From NCBI GenBank assembly GCA_013388845.1, contig JACAEN010000026.1, positions 1 to 37,327 of the forward strand: 37,327 nucleotides of DNA, in the 5' to 3' direction. The translations under genes and the position numbers were made by a program. Numbering within the stretch: the first letter of the stretch is position 1; the number at the start of each line of letters is the position of its first letter. Below the pieces are notes generated by a model, which was given only the letters and a program-made list of their open reading frames with translations, was not told the DNA's origin and made no database searches. Shown in pieces: positions 25,106 to 32,072 of this stretch. The DNA is from Chloroflexota bacterium. GTDB lineage: Bacteria > Chloroflexota > Dehalococcoidia > GIF9 > AB-539-J10.

Positions 25106-25624
25106 ATGAACCAGATTGAGGTCAAGTATCACATTATTGAGAAGCGCTTCCACCCAAGTGACGGCTGGAATGTGACAGTTGATCTTGATCCCATGGAGAT
25201 GGGGAAAGGGAGGCAGAATGCGGGCCAAAAGGGAGCGCTCGCTCAAACTTACAGGAAGCGACTCGAAGACATTGGGGTGCGTATTGGGGCAGACAAGGAG
25301 TTTGGGCGAACTGATATTGTTGCAAGACACCCTGAGAAAGGTTGTTTCATTATTGAGTGCGAGGGAGATACTAGAAAGCAAAAAGAACAAGCTATGTATT
25401 CTGCGCTTGGCCAGCTCTTGGTAAAGATGTTTGCTGGATATGCTAGAACCTGTTATGGCCTGGCGGTGCCTAAGTCAAATGGGTGGCGGAAACAACTCTC
25501 CAAGATTCCAAAAACGGTCTGCCAGAGACTGAACTTGAAGCTGTATCTCGTTTCCGGCTCTGCCGTTCAGGAACTGACCGGATCCGAACAAGCCACAGGA
25601 GCGGATGGCGATAGCTGCCGCTGA
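25106..25624 (+). CDS. PD-(D/E)XK-like nuclease-fold protein, uncharacterised
   Basis: A 172-residue protein. The segment EFGRTDIVARHPEKGCFIIE holds Asp70, and ECEGDTRKQKEQAMYSALGQ holds Glu84 and Glu86. This resembles a restriction-endonuclease-fold active site (D-x(n)-E-x-E/K) followed by the usual helix, as in short PD-(D/E)XK proteins. The N-terminal 60 residues include WNVTVDLDPMEMGKGRQNAG, not recognised. The last 15 residues look like unstructured tail. AAAGG lies near the ATG. It stops 29 bases before the convergent ade gene. With the HNH gene it makes a small nuclease-like island between glyS and hpt-ade. No methyltransferase is nearby, so a classical restriction system is unlikely. 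Confidence 0.6.
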   Translation: MNQIEVKYHIIEKRFHPSDGWNVTVDLDPMEMGKGRQNAGQKGALAQTYRKRLEDIGVRIGADKEFGRTDIVARHPEKGCFIIECEGDTRKQKEQAMYSALGQLLVKMFAGYARTCYGLAVPKSNGWRKQLSKIPKTVCQRLNLKLYLVSGSAVQELTGSEQATGADGDSCR

Positions 25625-25653
25625 TTTCAGGTGTTGAGAATTCGAAGTTAATT

Positions 25654-27378
25654 CTACTTGAGCAACTTAAACTCTGTGACGTCCACCAGGCCTAAATCGG
25701 TCAGCCTGAGCTCAGGAATCACGGGCAAGGCTAGGAAGGGGAGGATAGCAAATGGAGATGGGGGCAGGTTGCCCAGGCTGGCGGCAGCCTTTTCCACTGT
25801 TTCATGCTGGAATACGACTATATCTGGAGGCTCAGGGGAAAGCAAGCCAGCGATGGGCAGGGGTAAAGAAGCCAGAATTTCCAGGTTGGCGCAAACCACC
25901 AGTCCGCCCTGTAGCCTTCTAATTTCCTCTATTGCCTTGAGGATGTCGAGGTCATTGGTGCCCACCGCTATTATGTTGTGGGAGTCATGAGCCACTGATG
26001 AGGCTAATGCTCCTTTCTTTAAACCGAATCCCTTGACCAGTCCCACTCCGACATTGCCGCTAGCCCTGTGTCTTTCCACCACCACCAGCTTTAGAATATC
26101 CCTTTCCACATCGGGCATCACCACCCCATCCACAACTTTCATCTTTTCCATCGCCTTCTTGGTAACTATCTGTTCGGGGATGATTTCGATGACCGGATAG
26201 TCTTCCTCACTGAGATTGCTTCGCCCCGATACAATCGGGGCTCGCAATGACAATGCTTTTGCTGTGGGCGGCTTGATACGGATGGTGTCTTTCAACTCCA
26301 GAGTAACAGGGGGTGGGGGGAACAAGGGCTTGCCTCGACTTGCCACCAGCTTCCCTTTGTAGAACACCATGTCTATCTCTAATTTAGCCAGGTCGTTGAT
26401 GGTTATAAGATTGGCTATATAACCCGGGGCAATGGCTCCCCTATCATAAAGCCTGAAATACTCAGCAGCATTAATCGTCGCCATTTGAATTGCCCGGACT
26501 GGCTCCAAACCTCGGCTAATGGCTTTTCGGACCACAGCGTCAATATCGCCTTCCCGAAGTAAGTCGGAGCAACTACGGTCATCCACCACAAAGAAGCATC
26601 TTTTATAAGTATTATCGGTAACCAAAGGCAGAAGGGCGTCCAAATTCTTCTCTGAAGAGCCCTCTCGAATCATTAGATACATGCCCCGGCGCAACTTCTC
26701 CTTTCCTTCCTCCAGAGTAGTGGATTCATGGTCGGAAAGAATGCCAGCGGATAAGTAGGCGTTTAGTTCCTTGCCAGTGAGTTTTGGAGTGTGTCCATCA
26801 ATAACCCTGCCCTTTGCAGCGCTGATTTTCTTTAAAACCTCTTCATCCCTGCTGACCACGCCGGGAAAGTTCATCATTTCCCCTAAGCCGATTACATTGG
26901 GGTAAGCCAGAATTTTCTTTATTTCCCGGGAGCTGATTCGGGAACCAGATGTCTCCAGGTGAGTGGCAGGCACGCATGACGGAGCCATGAGGAACATATC
27001 GAGCGGAAGCTTTGGTGCCCAATCCAGGACAAATTTTATTCCTCTATATCCACAAACGTTGGCGATTTCATGCAGGTCAGTGACTACAGCTAGCGTGCCT
27101 CGGGGAACCACGGCTTGGGCATATCTGGCCGGGTGCAGCATAGAGCTTTCTATATGCGTGTGCCCGTTGATCAATCCCGGAGCCAAAAACCGGCCTTGTA
27201 AATCAATTATTTCCCTGGCCGTATCGTAATTGCCTACTCCGGCAATCCTATCACCGTAGATAGCCACGTCGGCTTGCTCTATTTCTCCAGTAAAAGTATT
27301 TACTATGCGGGCATTTTTCAGGAGCAAATCAGCCGGTATTTCCCCTCTGGCTACAGAAATAAGCTCTTTTAGACTCAT
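25654..27378 (-). CDS. ade: Adenine deaminase, with in-frame repeat insertion
   Basis: A 574-residue amidohydrolase-superfamily enzyme converting adenine to hypoxanthine and ammonia. The metal site begins PGLINGHTHIESSM (His73, His75); GHTPKLTGKELNAYLSAGIL, DHESTTLEEG, DDRSCSDLL, GAIAPGYIANLI and the C-terminal VAHDSHNIIAVGTNDLDI are family hallmarks. Residues about 376-390 (SLRAPIVSGRSNLS) are encoded by a 43-base palindromic repeat of the kind found between genes at 28029; the rest of the enzyme continues in frame. All catalytic motifs remain, so it is probably active. It starts three bases after hpt, whose enzyme uses its product, forming a purine-salvage operon. No strong Shine-Dalgarno sequence is seen. 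Confidence 0.95.
   Translation of the reverse strand: MSLKELISVARGEIPADLLLKNARIVNTFTGEIEQADVAIYGDRIAGVGNYDTAREIIDLQGRFLAPGLINGHTHIESSMLHPARYAQAVVPRGTLAVVTDLHEIANVCGYRGIKFVLDWAPKLPLDMFLMAPSCVPATHLETSGSRISSREIKKILAYPNVIGLGEMMNFPGVVSRDEEVLKKISAAKGRVIDGHTPKLTGKELNAYLSAGILSDHESTTLEEGKEKLRRGMYLMIREGSSEKNLDALLPLVTDNTYKRCFFVVDDRSCSDLLREGDIDAVVRKAISRGLEPVRAIQMATINAAEYFRLYDRGAIAPGYIANLITINDLAKLEIDMVFYKGKLVASRGKPLFPPPPVTLELKDTIRIKPPTAKALSLRAPIVSGRSNLSEEDYPVIEIIPEQIVTKKAMEKMKVVDGVVMPDVERDILKLVVVERHRASGNVGVGLVKGFGLKKGALASSVAHDSHNIIAVGTNDLDILKAIEEIRRLQGGLVVCANLEILASLPLPIAGLLSPEPPDIVVFQHETVEKAAASLGNLPPSPFAILPFLALPVIPELRLTDLGLVDVTEFKLLK
26211..26253. repeat. Palindromic repeat (TCATTGCGAG type) inside ade
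   Basis: Read on the minus strand it begins TTGTCATTGCGAGCCCCGAT, has the hairpin GCCCCGAT-TGT-ATCGGGGC, and ends GAAGCAATCTCA. The same begin and end words frame the intergenic copy at 28029. It supplies about 14 codons to ade. Confidence 0.85.
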
Positions 27379-27381
27379 CTC

Positions 27382-27909
27382 TTAGTCCTCAATGGTATAA
27401 ATATCGGGCAAATTGCGGAACTTCTCATCACAGTCGATTCCGTATCCCACGATGAATTTATCAGGCACAGTAAAGCCTAAATAGTCAATGTATACCGGCA
27501 CCTTGCGTCGAGACGGCTTGTGCGTTAGAGCACAAAGCTTCAGTGAAGCGGGTTTCTTCTTCCTTAAGTAATCGAGTAAAAAAGAGGTGGTAATGCCAGT
27601 GTCCACGATATCCTCAACCACTAGAACGTCTCTGCCTTTAATGCGTGTCTTGAGTCCCTGAACTACTCTCACTTTGCCCGAGCTCTCCTTGGCAGAGCCG
27701 TAGCTGGAGAGCTTGATAAATTCCAGCTCTAAAGGCAAATCAAGCTGGCGAATAAGGTCAGCCATGAACACAAAAGACCCTTTGAGGACGCCTATGAGCA
27801 GAGGCTTCTTACCTTGATAATCCCTCTTGATTTCATTAGCCAGCCTGTTTACAGCTTTAGCTATCTCGTCATGACTGATAAGAATCTTGAGTTGCGACTG
27901 AGGGGCCAT
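27382..27909 (-). CDS. hpt: Hypoxanthine phosphoribosyltransferase
   Basis: A 175-residue type I phosphoribosyltransferase that makes IMP (and GMP) from hypoxanthine (or guanine) and PRPP. The PRPP-binding motif is VLVVEDIVDTGIT; LIGVLKGSFVFMADLIRQLD and FIVGYGIDCDEKFRNLPDIY are typical. The frame is open to an ATG at 27951, but the ATG at 27909 has AGGA eight bases upstream and gives the family's usual N-terminus (LKILISHDEIAKAVNRLA). It precedes ade in an operon: Ade makes hypoxanthine, Hpt converts it to IMP. No promoter was clear. Confidence 0.95.
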   Translation of the reverse strand: MAPQSQLKILISHDEIAKAVNRLANEIKRDYQGKKPLLIGVLKGSFVFMADLIRQLDLPLELEFIKLSSYGSAKESSGKVRVVQGLKTRIKGRDVLVVEDIVDTGITTSFLLDYLRKKKPASLKLCALTHKPSRRKVPVYIDYLGFTVPDKFIVGYGIDCDEKFRNLPDIYTIED

Positions 27910-28028
27910 TGCATCGTTCCTAAAACATTTACTATGATAGCATAATTGCATCTGGCCGTGAGATGTTGATCTGGTTCAGATAGTTGGGTGACACCTTATA
28001 TGTTTGCGACGTCGGGTAATAGCCTCCT

Positions 28029-28260
28029 GTGTCATTGCGAGCCCCGACGTGTTGGGGCGTGGCAATCTCATTAGCTGAATTCCAAATCCCAAAATCCAAT
28101 CTCTAAATAAATCCAAATATCAAAATTTTAAATGTTTTGAGCATTGGTATTTGGTGCTTTGATATTGTTTAGGATTTGGTGCTTGAGATTTAGGATTTTC
28201 CTTTTAGAGATTGCTTCGTCCCGATAAATCGGGATTCATCGGGGCTCCTCGCAATGACAC
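28029..28260. repeat. Nested palindromic element
   Basis: Perfect 13-bp inverted ends GTGTCATTGCGAG / CTCGCAATGACAC enclose 206 bases. Just inside are GCAATCTC (left) and GAGATTGC (right) and the hairpins GCCCC...GGGGC (left) and CCCGAT-AA-ATCGGG (28220-28233). The centre is a second, A/T-rich inverted pair made of AAATCC(C/A)AA / TTTGGATTT-like words (left AAATCCCAAAATCC, right AGGATTTGG and AGATTTAGGATTT). It looks like one MITE-like repeat inserted in another, or two facing copies. Confidence 0.75.
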
Positions 28261-28262
28261 GG

Positions 28263-28312
28263 GGGATTGTGGAGCCTGTTCTGAAGCGTAGTCGAGGAAT
28301 CTCGTTCCTCGC
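28263..28312 (+). repeat. 50-bp repeat, copy 1
   Basis: About 88% identical (counted by eye) to the reverse complement of 33142-33191. It begins GGGATTG, carries GAGCCTGTTC and ends with the hairpin-prone GAGGAATCTCGTTCCTC. Confidence 0.8.
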
Positions 28313-28399
28313 AAAGAAAAGAGAAGTGTCACCAAGGTACTGAACGGTTACGGGATACTGGATTTTTCCTGTGCTCTGTTGTATACTTAAGAGATTAAG

Positions 28400-28672
28400 A
28401 TGCGGTCCAGTCTCATCGGGAAGATTGAAAAAGCCAAGAGATATGCTCAAGAACCCGGTCGTGTCACTTTCTCAAGTCTAGCCGCTGTTTTTCGTGGAGA
28501 GAACGATGACCATAAGCTAAGCTATGCCAATGGCAAATGGCATTGTACCTGCCGTTTCTTTTCCCAATGGGAGATATGTAGCCACGTCATGGCACTGCAG
28601 CAGATTCTCGGCAAGATGTTGCCCAAGGAAGCTCTCGTCTCTCCTATGGAAACTCAGTCCCCTGAGAAATAG
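28400..28672 (+). CDS. Small SWIM-type zinc-finger protein
   Basis: A 90-residue protein whose core GKWHCTCRFFSQWEICSHVM has the SWIM pattern CxC...CxH (Cys49, Cys51, Cys60, His62). The N-terminal segment IEKAKRYAQEPGRVTFSSLA and the word LSYANGKW fit short stand-alone SWIM proteins. SWIM fingers bind nucleic acid or protein; no partner is visible. The Shine-Dalgarno sequence is weak. The 3' end overlaps the end of the convergent folC gene by 19 bases. Directly upstream are palindromic repeats. Confidence 0.75.
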   Translation: MRSSLIGKIEKAKRYAQEPGRVTFSSLAAVFRGENDDHKLSYANGKWHCTCRFFSQWEICSHVMALQQILGKMLPKEALVSPMETQSPEK

Positions 28673-29994
28673 TCTAACGCTTCTGCCACGACAAATAGAG
28701 AGCCGGTAACGCAGATAACATCTGTCCTACCTGTCAGAGACAAAGCTCGGGATAGAGCTTCGGTTACAGTTTCTCTAGTTTCAGGCTTGATGCCTCGTTT
28801 GGTGAACTCGGCAACCAGGGTGGCAAGGGGGGCGGCGCGGGAGTGGGATGCCTGTGTAACTATAACCTGAGGCGCGAGGGAGACTAGCTCACTCACTATT
28901 CCTGGTATGTCTTTGTCGCAAGATGTTCCGAAAACAAGAACAATCCGTCTATTAGGGAAGTATGCTTTGATGTTATTGACTAACCTTTTTATTGACGCCA
29001 CATTATGGGCGCCATCAACTAACACCGTGGGTTGCTCATGCAGAATTTGGAATCGCCCCGGCCACTTAACCTGCGCAAGACCTCGGACAATATCGGCGGC
29101 TGAGATGGCAAAGCCCACGGAAGCCAAGATTTCTAAAGCAGCTACAGCAGTGGCAGCATTTTCAAGCTGGAAGTCGCCTAAAAGAGGAATGCTAACTTGA
29201 TATTTACTTGTTCTGCCCTCGATTGCCAACGATTGATGAGAAAGGTCGCCGCTTATCTTATGCCAGGTGACATCTTTGCCCACCTCAACCACCTTCGCTT
29301 CCCTCTCACGACAAATATCGCTAATTACCGAAGCCGCCTCGTCTGGTTGGGGAGAAAGCACCACCCAGCAGCGGGGCTTGATAATGCCTGCTTTTTCCTT
29401 GCCTATTTCTCCCAAGCTGTTACCTAGAATCTGAGTGTGGTCAAGGCTGATGGAGGTGATGATACAGACTAGAGGCTTGGTCACATTAGTAGCATCAAGC
29501 CTGCCACCTAGGCCGACCTCCAGCACCTGGAAGTCCACCTGCTTTTCCTTAAAGTAGGCAAATGCCAGCACAGTCAATGCCTCGAAATAGGTCAATTGCC
29601 TGAAGCTAGTGTCCTGCTTCATTGATTCGATAAAGGGCTTGACTTCTGTCATGGCTGCAGCAAAATCAGCTTCAGAAATCAAACTGCCATCCACTTTGAT
29701 GCGTTCCCTGAGATTAAGGAGGTGGGGGGAGGTATATAGCCCTGTTTTATAGCCAGAAGCACTCAAGACCTGGGCAATCATAGCCGCGACACTCCCTTTC
29801 CCCTTAGTGCCGGCGATGTGAACCGTCCTGGCTGCCAATTGGGGGTTGCCCATCCGGTTTAGTAGCTCTTCTACATGCGTTAAGCTGTAGCCAGGCTGGG
29901 CATAAGATATGCCCGGAATCTGCTCATAATTCGTAAAACTATTGAGATACTCTTCTGCTTGTCTGTAATTCAATTCCTCGCCTCGGTATCTCAC
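28654..29994 (-). CDS. folC: Bifunctional folylpolyglutamate / dihydrofolate synthase
   Basis: A 446-residue Mur-ligase-family enzyme that adds glutamate to dihydropteroate and to folates. The ATP loop is HIAGTKGKGSVAAMIAQVL; SPHLLNLRERIKVDG, EVGLGGRLDATNV, ISLDHTQILGNSLGEIGKEK and VDGAHNVASI follow in the family order. Length is usual. The start codon at 29994 is GTG without a clear ribosome site. A TATAAT on the minus strand (30001-29996) ends one base before this GTG; if that is a real -10, translation may instead start at a TTG at codon 8 (29973), preceded by GCGAGG. Its stop lies inside the convergent SWIM gene. Confidence 0.93.
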   Translation of the reverse strand: MRYRGEELNYRQAEEYLNSFTNYEQIPGISYAQPGYSLTHVEELLNRMGNPQLAARTVHIAGTKGKGSVAAMIAQVLSASGYKTGLYTSPHLLNLRERIKVDGSLISEADFAAAMTEVKPFIESMKQDTSFRQLTYFEALTVLAFAYFKEKQVDFQVLEVGLGGRLDATNVTKPLVCIITSISLDHTQILGNSLGEIGKEKAGIIKPRCWVVLSPQPDEAASVISDICREREAKVVEVGKDVTWHKISGDLSHQSLAIEGRTSKYQVSIPLLGDFQLENAATAVAALEILASVGFAISAADIVRGLAQVKWPGRFQILHEQPTVLVDGAHNVASIKRLVNNIKAYFPNRRIVLVFGTSCDKDIPGIVSELVSLAPQVIVTQASHSRAAPLATLVAEFTKRGIKPETRETVTEALSRALSLTGRTDVICVTGSLFVVAEALDYFSGD

Positions 29995-30066
29995 AATTAT
30001 ACTACCTACTCATCAGACCTTGCTTAGCCTGTGATAAAATCTTAGGATATTATTTGGGAGAAGAGC

Positions 30067-30080
30067 CCCGATTTATCGGG
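30067..30080. repeat. Hairpin CCCGAT-TT-ATCGGG before the archaemetzincin gene
   Basis: A perfect six-base stem, the same arm sequence as in the palindromic element at 28220-28233, ten bases upstream of the GTG start of the next gene. It may be a repeat fragment or affect translation. Confidence 0.5.
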
Positions 30081-30090
30081 CAAAAATCAA

Positions 30091-30606
30091 GTGAAGATCA
30101 CTCTTAAGCCGTTAGGCAATATAGCTGACGAGATAATGGAGGAACTTAGGGATAGGGTTGGCGGTATTTTCCATTGTCCCGTAGAAATAACAGCAGGTTT
30201 TAGCGATTTGTCCCAGGCTTATAATCCCGAGAGAAAGCAATATCTTTCTTCGCAGTTGCTGGCTACTCTTGGCAAGGCAGAAGGAAACTCAAGGGTCATC
30301 GGTATAGTTGATGTTGACCTTTATGTTCCCAGACTCAACTTCGTATTTGGTGAAGCTGACATGGGCTCGGGAACAGGCATTGTATCGCTGTGTCGACTGA
30401 GGCAGGAATATTATGGCTTGGCTCCCGACGAAGCTTTATTTCTGGAAAGAGCCACCAAGGAGATAGTTCATGAACTGGGGCATACCTTTGGTCTGGGACA
30501 TTGCTCCAATAACAAATGTGTCATGCACTTTTCCAACAGCCTGGCGGATACCGACCTGAAGCAGGCGCATTTTTGTCATAAGTGCCGCCCTAAGATAATT
30601 CTTTGA
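30091..30606 (+). CDS. Archaemetzincin (peptidase M54)
   Basis: A 171-residue zinc metalloprotease. The catalytic motif HELGHTFGLGHC (127-138) is followed by CVMHFSNS (Met as the metzincin Met-turn) and FCHKC (162-165). Cys138, Cys143, Cys162 and Cys165 form the second zinc site specific to archaemetzincins. The N-terminal half with FHCPVEITAGF and RVIGIVDVDLYVPRLNFVFG also fits. All catalytic residues are present. The family is frequent in archaea and patchy in bacteria; its physiological substrate is unknown. The start is GTG with no clear ribosome site. The promoter of the next gene overlaps its stop codon. Confidence 0.93.
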   Translation: MKITLKPLGNIADEIMEELRDRVGGIFHCPVEITAGFSDLSQAYNPERKQYLSSQLLATLGKAEGNSRVIGIVDVDLYVPRLNFVFGEADMGSGTGIVSLCRLRQEYYGLAPDEALFLERATKEIVHELGHTFGLGHCSNNKCVMHFSNSLADTDLKQAHFCHKCRPKIIL

Positions 30607-30630
30607 CCGTGTCCAAGAATTTGGTATACT
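30603..30630 (+). promoter_or_regulatory. Promoter of the thiolase gene
   Basis: TTGACC (30603-30608), 16 bases, TATACT (30625-30630) with TGG before it, giving an extended -10 (TG-N-TATACT). It overlaps the stop codon of the archaemetzincin gene. The leader to the ATG at 30759 is about 120 bases; I see no recognisable riboswitch in it. Confidence 0.55.
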
Positions 30631-30758
30631 TGGGAAATCCGCAAGTGAACCATCCCACAGCAAGGCGTGAGGCATTACAGGCAATGGTTTTGCCAAAAAG
30701 CCATGACAATGCCTGTCCTAACCCTGAGAGGGAAATTTTGATAGAAGGAGATTAGAGC

Positions 30759-32054
30759 ATGCGAAAAGAAGTAGTTGTCGTCAGTGGTGCCCGGACAGCA
30801 ATTGGTGCGTTTGGTGGCTCTTTGAAAGACGTACCTGTCGTGGCGATGGGTGCTGCGGTAATCAAAGAGGCGCTTAAGCGAGCCGGACTAAGACCGAAGT
30901 CCAGCCAGGAGTTGCTCAGTTATGGCCCTGACGCACTTAAGTCTGACAGCCTAATAGAGCTGGAGAAAAAGCACTATGCTTATGATTCTTCCTTGCGTCC
31001 TGTTCAGGTTGATGAAGTAGTTATGGGGAATGTCCTGCAAGGAGGGCAGGGGCAAAACACAGCTCGTCAGGCCGCTATCTACGCTGGCATTCCCAAAGAA
31101 ACCCCTGCCTTCACAGTTAATAAGATTTGTGCCTCGGGTTTGAAAGCTATTACTTTGGGAGCAGAAGCTATAATGGCTGGAGAGGCCGATGTTGTAGTTG
31201 CTGGCGGCATGGAATGCATGAGCAACACCCCTTACGTCCTCCCTAAAGCCCGCTGGGGCTATCGCATGGACGTGGGAGCCAGGGGAGAGCTTATAGACCT
31301 CATGGTCTATGATGGAGTGTGGGAGATATTCTACGGCTATCATATGGGCAATACTGCGGAGGAAATCGCTAAGAGATATGGCTTCACACGCGAACAGCAA
31401 GATGAGATAGGCTATCTTAGCCATATGCGAGCGCGCAAAGCTATAGCGGAGGGCATATTTAAGGACGAGATAGTTCCCTTTCCCATCCCGCAGAAAAAAG
31501 GAGAGCCTGTTGTTTTTGATACTGATGAGCGGCCTATGGATACTACCATGGAGAAGATGGCCAAGCTGCCTCCAGCATTCCGAAAAGACGGAACGGTCAC
31601 CGCTGGCAACTCTTCAGGGATTAACGATGCTGCGGCGGCAGTAGTGCTTATGTCCCGAGATAAGGCCAAAGAATTGGGATTAAAGCCTATGGCAATCCTG
31701 AGAGCCTGGGCTTCAGGCGCAACCGACCCCGAATATATGGGATTAGGCCCTATTCCGGCAGTAAGAAAGGTGCTCAAAAAGACGGGGCTTAGCAGTAAAG
31801 ATTTTGATGTTATTGAGCTTAATGAAGCCTTTGCTGCTCAAGTACTGGGTTGTTTGAAAGAGCTTGGTTGGGATTTTGACCATGTCAACCCTCATGGTAG
31901 CGGCATATCTTTGGGTCATCCTATTGGCTGCACCGGAGCGAGAATCGCCGTTACCATCATCTATGATATGATGCATAGAAATCTGCATCGTGGCTTGGAA
32001 ACTATGTGTATTGGCGGTGGGCAAGGGATGGCAGCCGTGTGGGAGAGGCCCTGA
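30759..32054 (+). CDS. Acetyl-CoA C-acyltransferase (thiolase)
   Basis: A 431-residue thiolase that cleaves 3-oxoacyl-CoA with CoA, or condenses two acetyl-CoA. The nucleophile is Cys124 in NKICASGLKAITLGAEAI; His387 in LGHPIGCTGARI and Cys417 in CIGGGQGMAAVW complete the active site. It is about 35-40 residues longer than usual because of a segment at about residues 45-83 (SSQELLSYGPDALKSDSLIE and on), placed between helix KEALKRAGL and VDEVVMGNVLQ. That DNA is not palindromic, so it is likely a subfamily trait rather than a repeat. AAGGAG is well spaced from the ATG. It may complete the beta-oxidation of acyl-CoA made by the ligases and dehydrogenase at the window's left end. Confidence 0.94.
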   Translation: MRKEVVVVSGARTAIGAFGGSLKDVPVVAMGAAVIKEALKRAGLRPKSSQELLSYGPDALKSDSLIELEKKHYAYDSSLRPVQVDEVVMGNVLQGGQGQNTARQAAIYAGIPKETPAFTVNKICASGLKAITLGAEAIMAGEADVVVAGGMECMSNTPYVLPKARWGYRMDVGARGELIDLMVYDGVWEIFYGYHMGNTAEEIAKRYGFTREQQDEIGYLSHMRARKAIAEGIFKDEIVPFPIPQKKGEPVVFDTDERPMDTTMEKMAKLPPAFRKDGTVTAGNSSGINDAAAAVVLMSRDKAKELGLKPMAILRAWASGATDPEYMGLGPIPAVRKVLKKTGLSSKDFDVIELNEAFAAQVLGCLKELGWDFDHVNPHGSGISLGHPIGCTGARIAVTIIYDMMHRNLHRGLETMCIGGGQGMAAVWERP

Positions 32055-32072
32055 AATTTCACGAGAGGTCAG

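Larger units (their letters stand above)
27910..28399. other. Gene-free interval filled largely by repeats
   Basis: No credible gene. About 28029-28312 is repeat: a nested palindromic element and a separate 50-base repeat, listed below. The bases 27952-28028 and 28313-28399 show nothing I can name; no promoter is convincing for the SWIM gene that follows. Confidence 0.7.
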
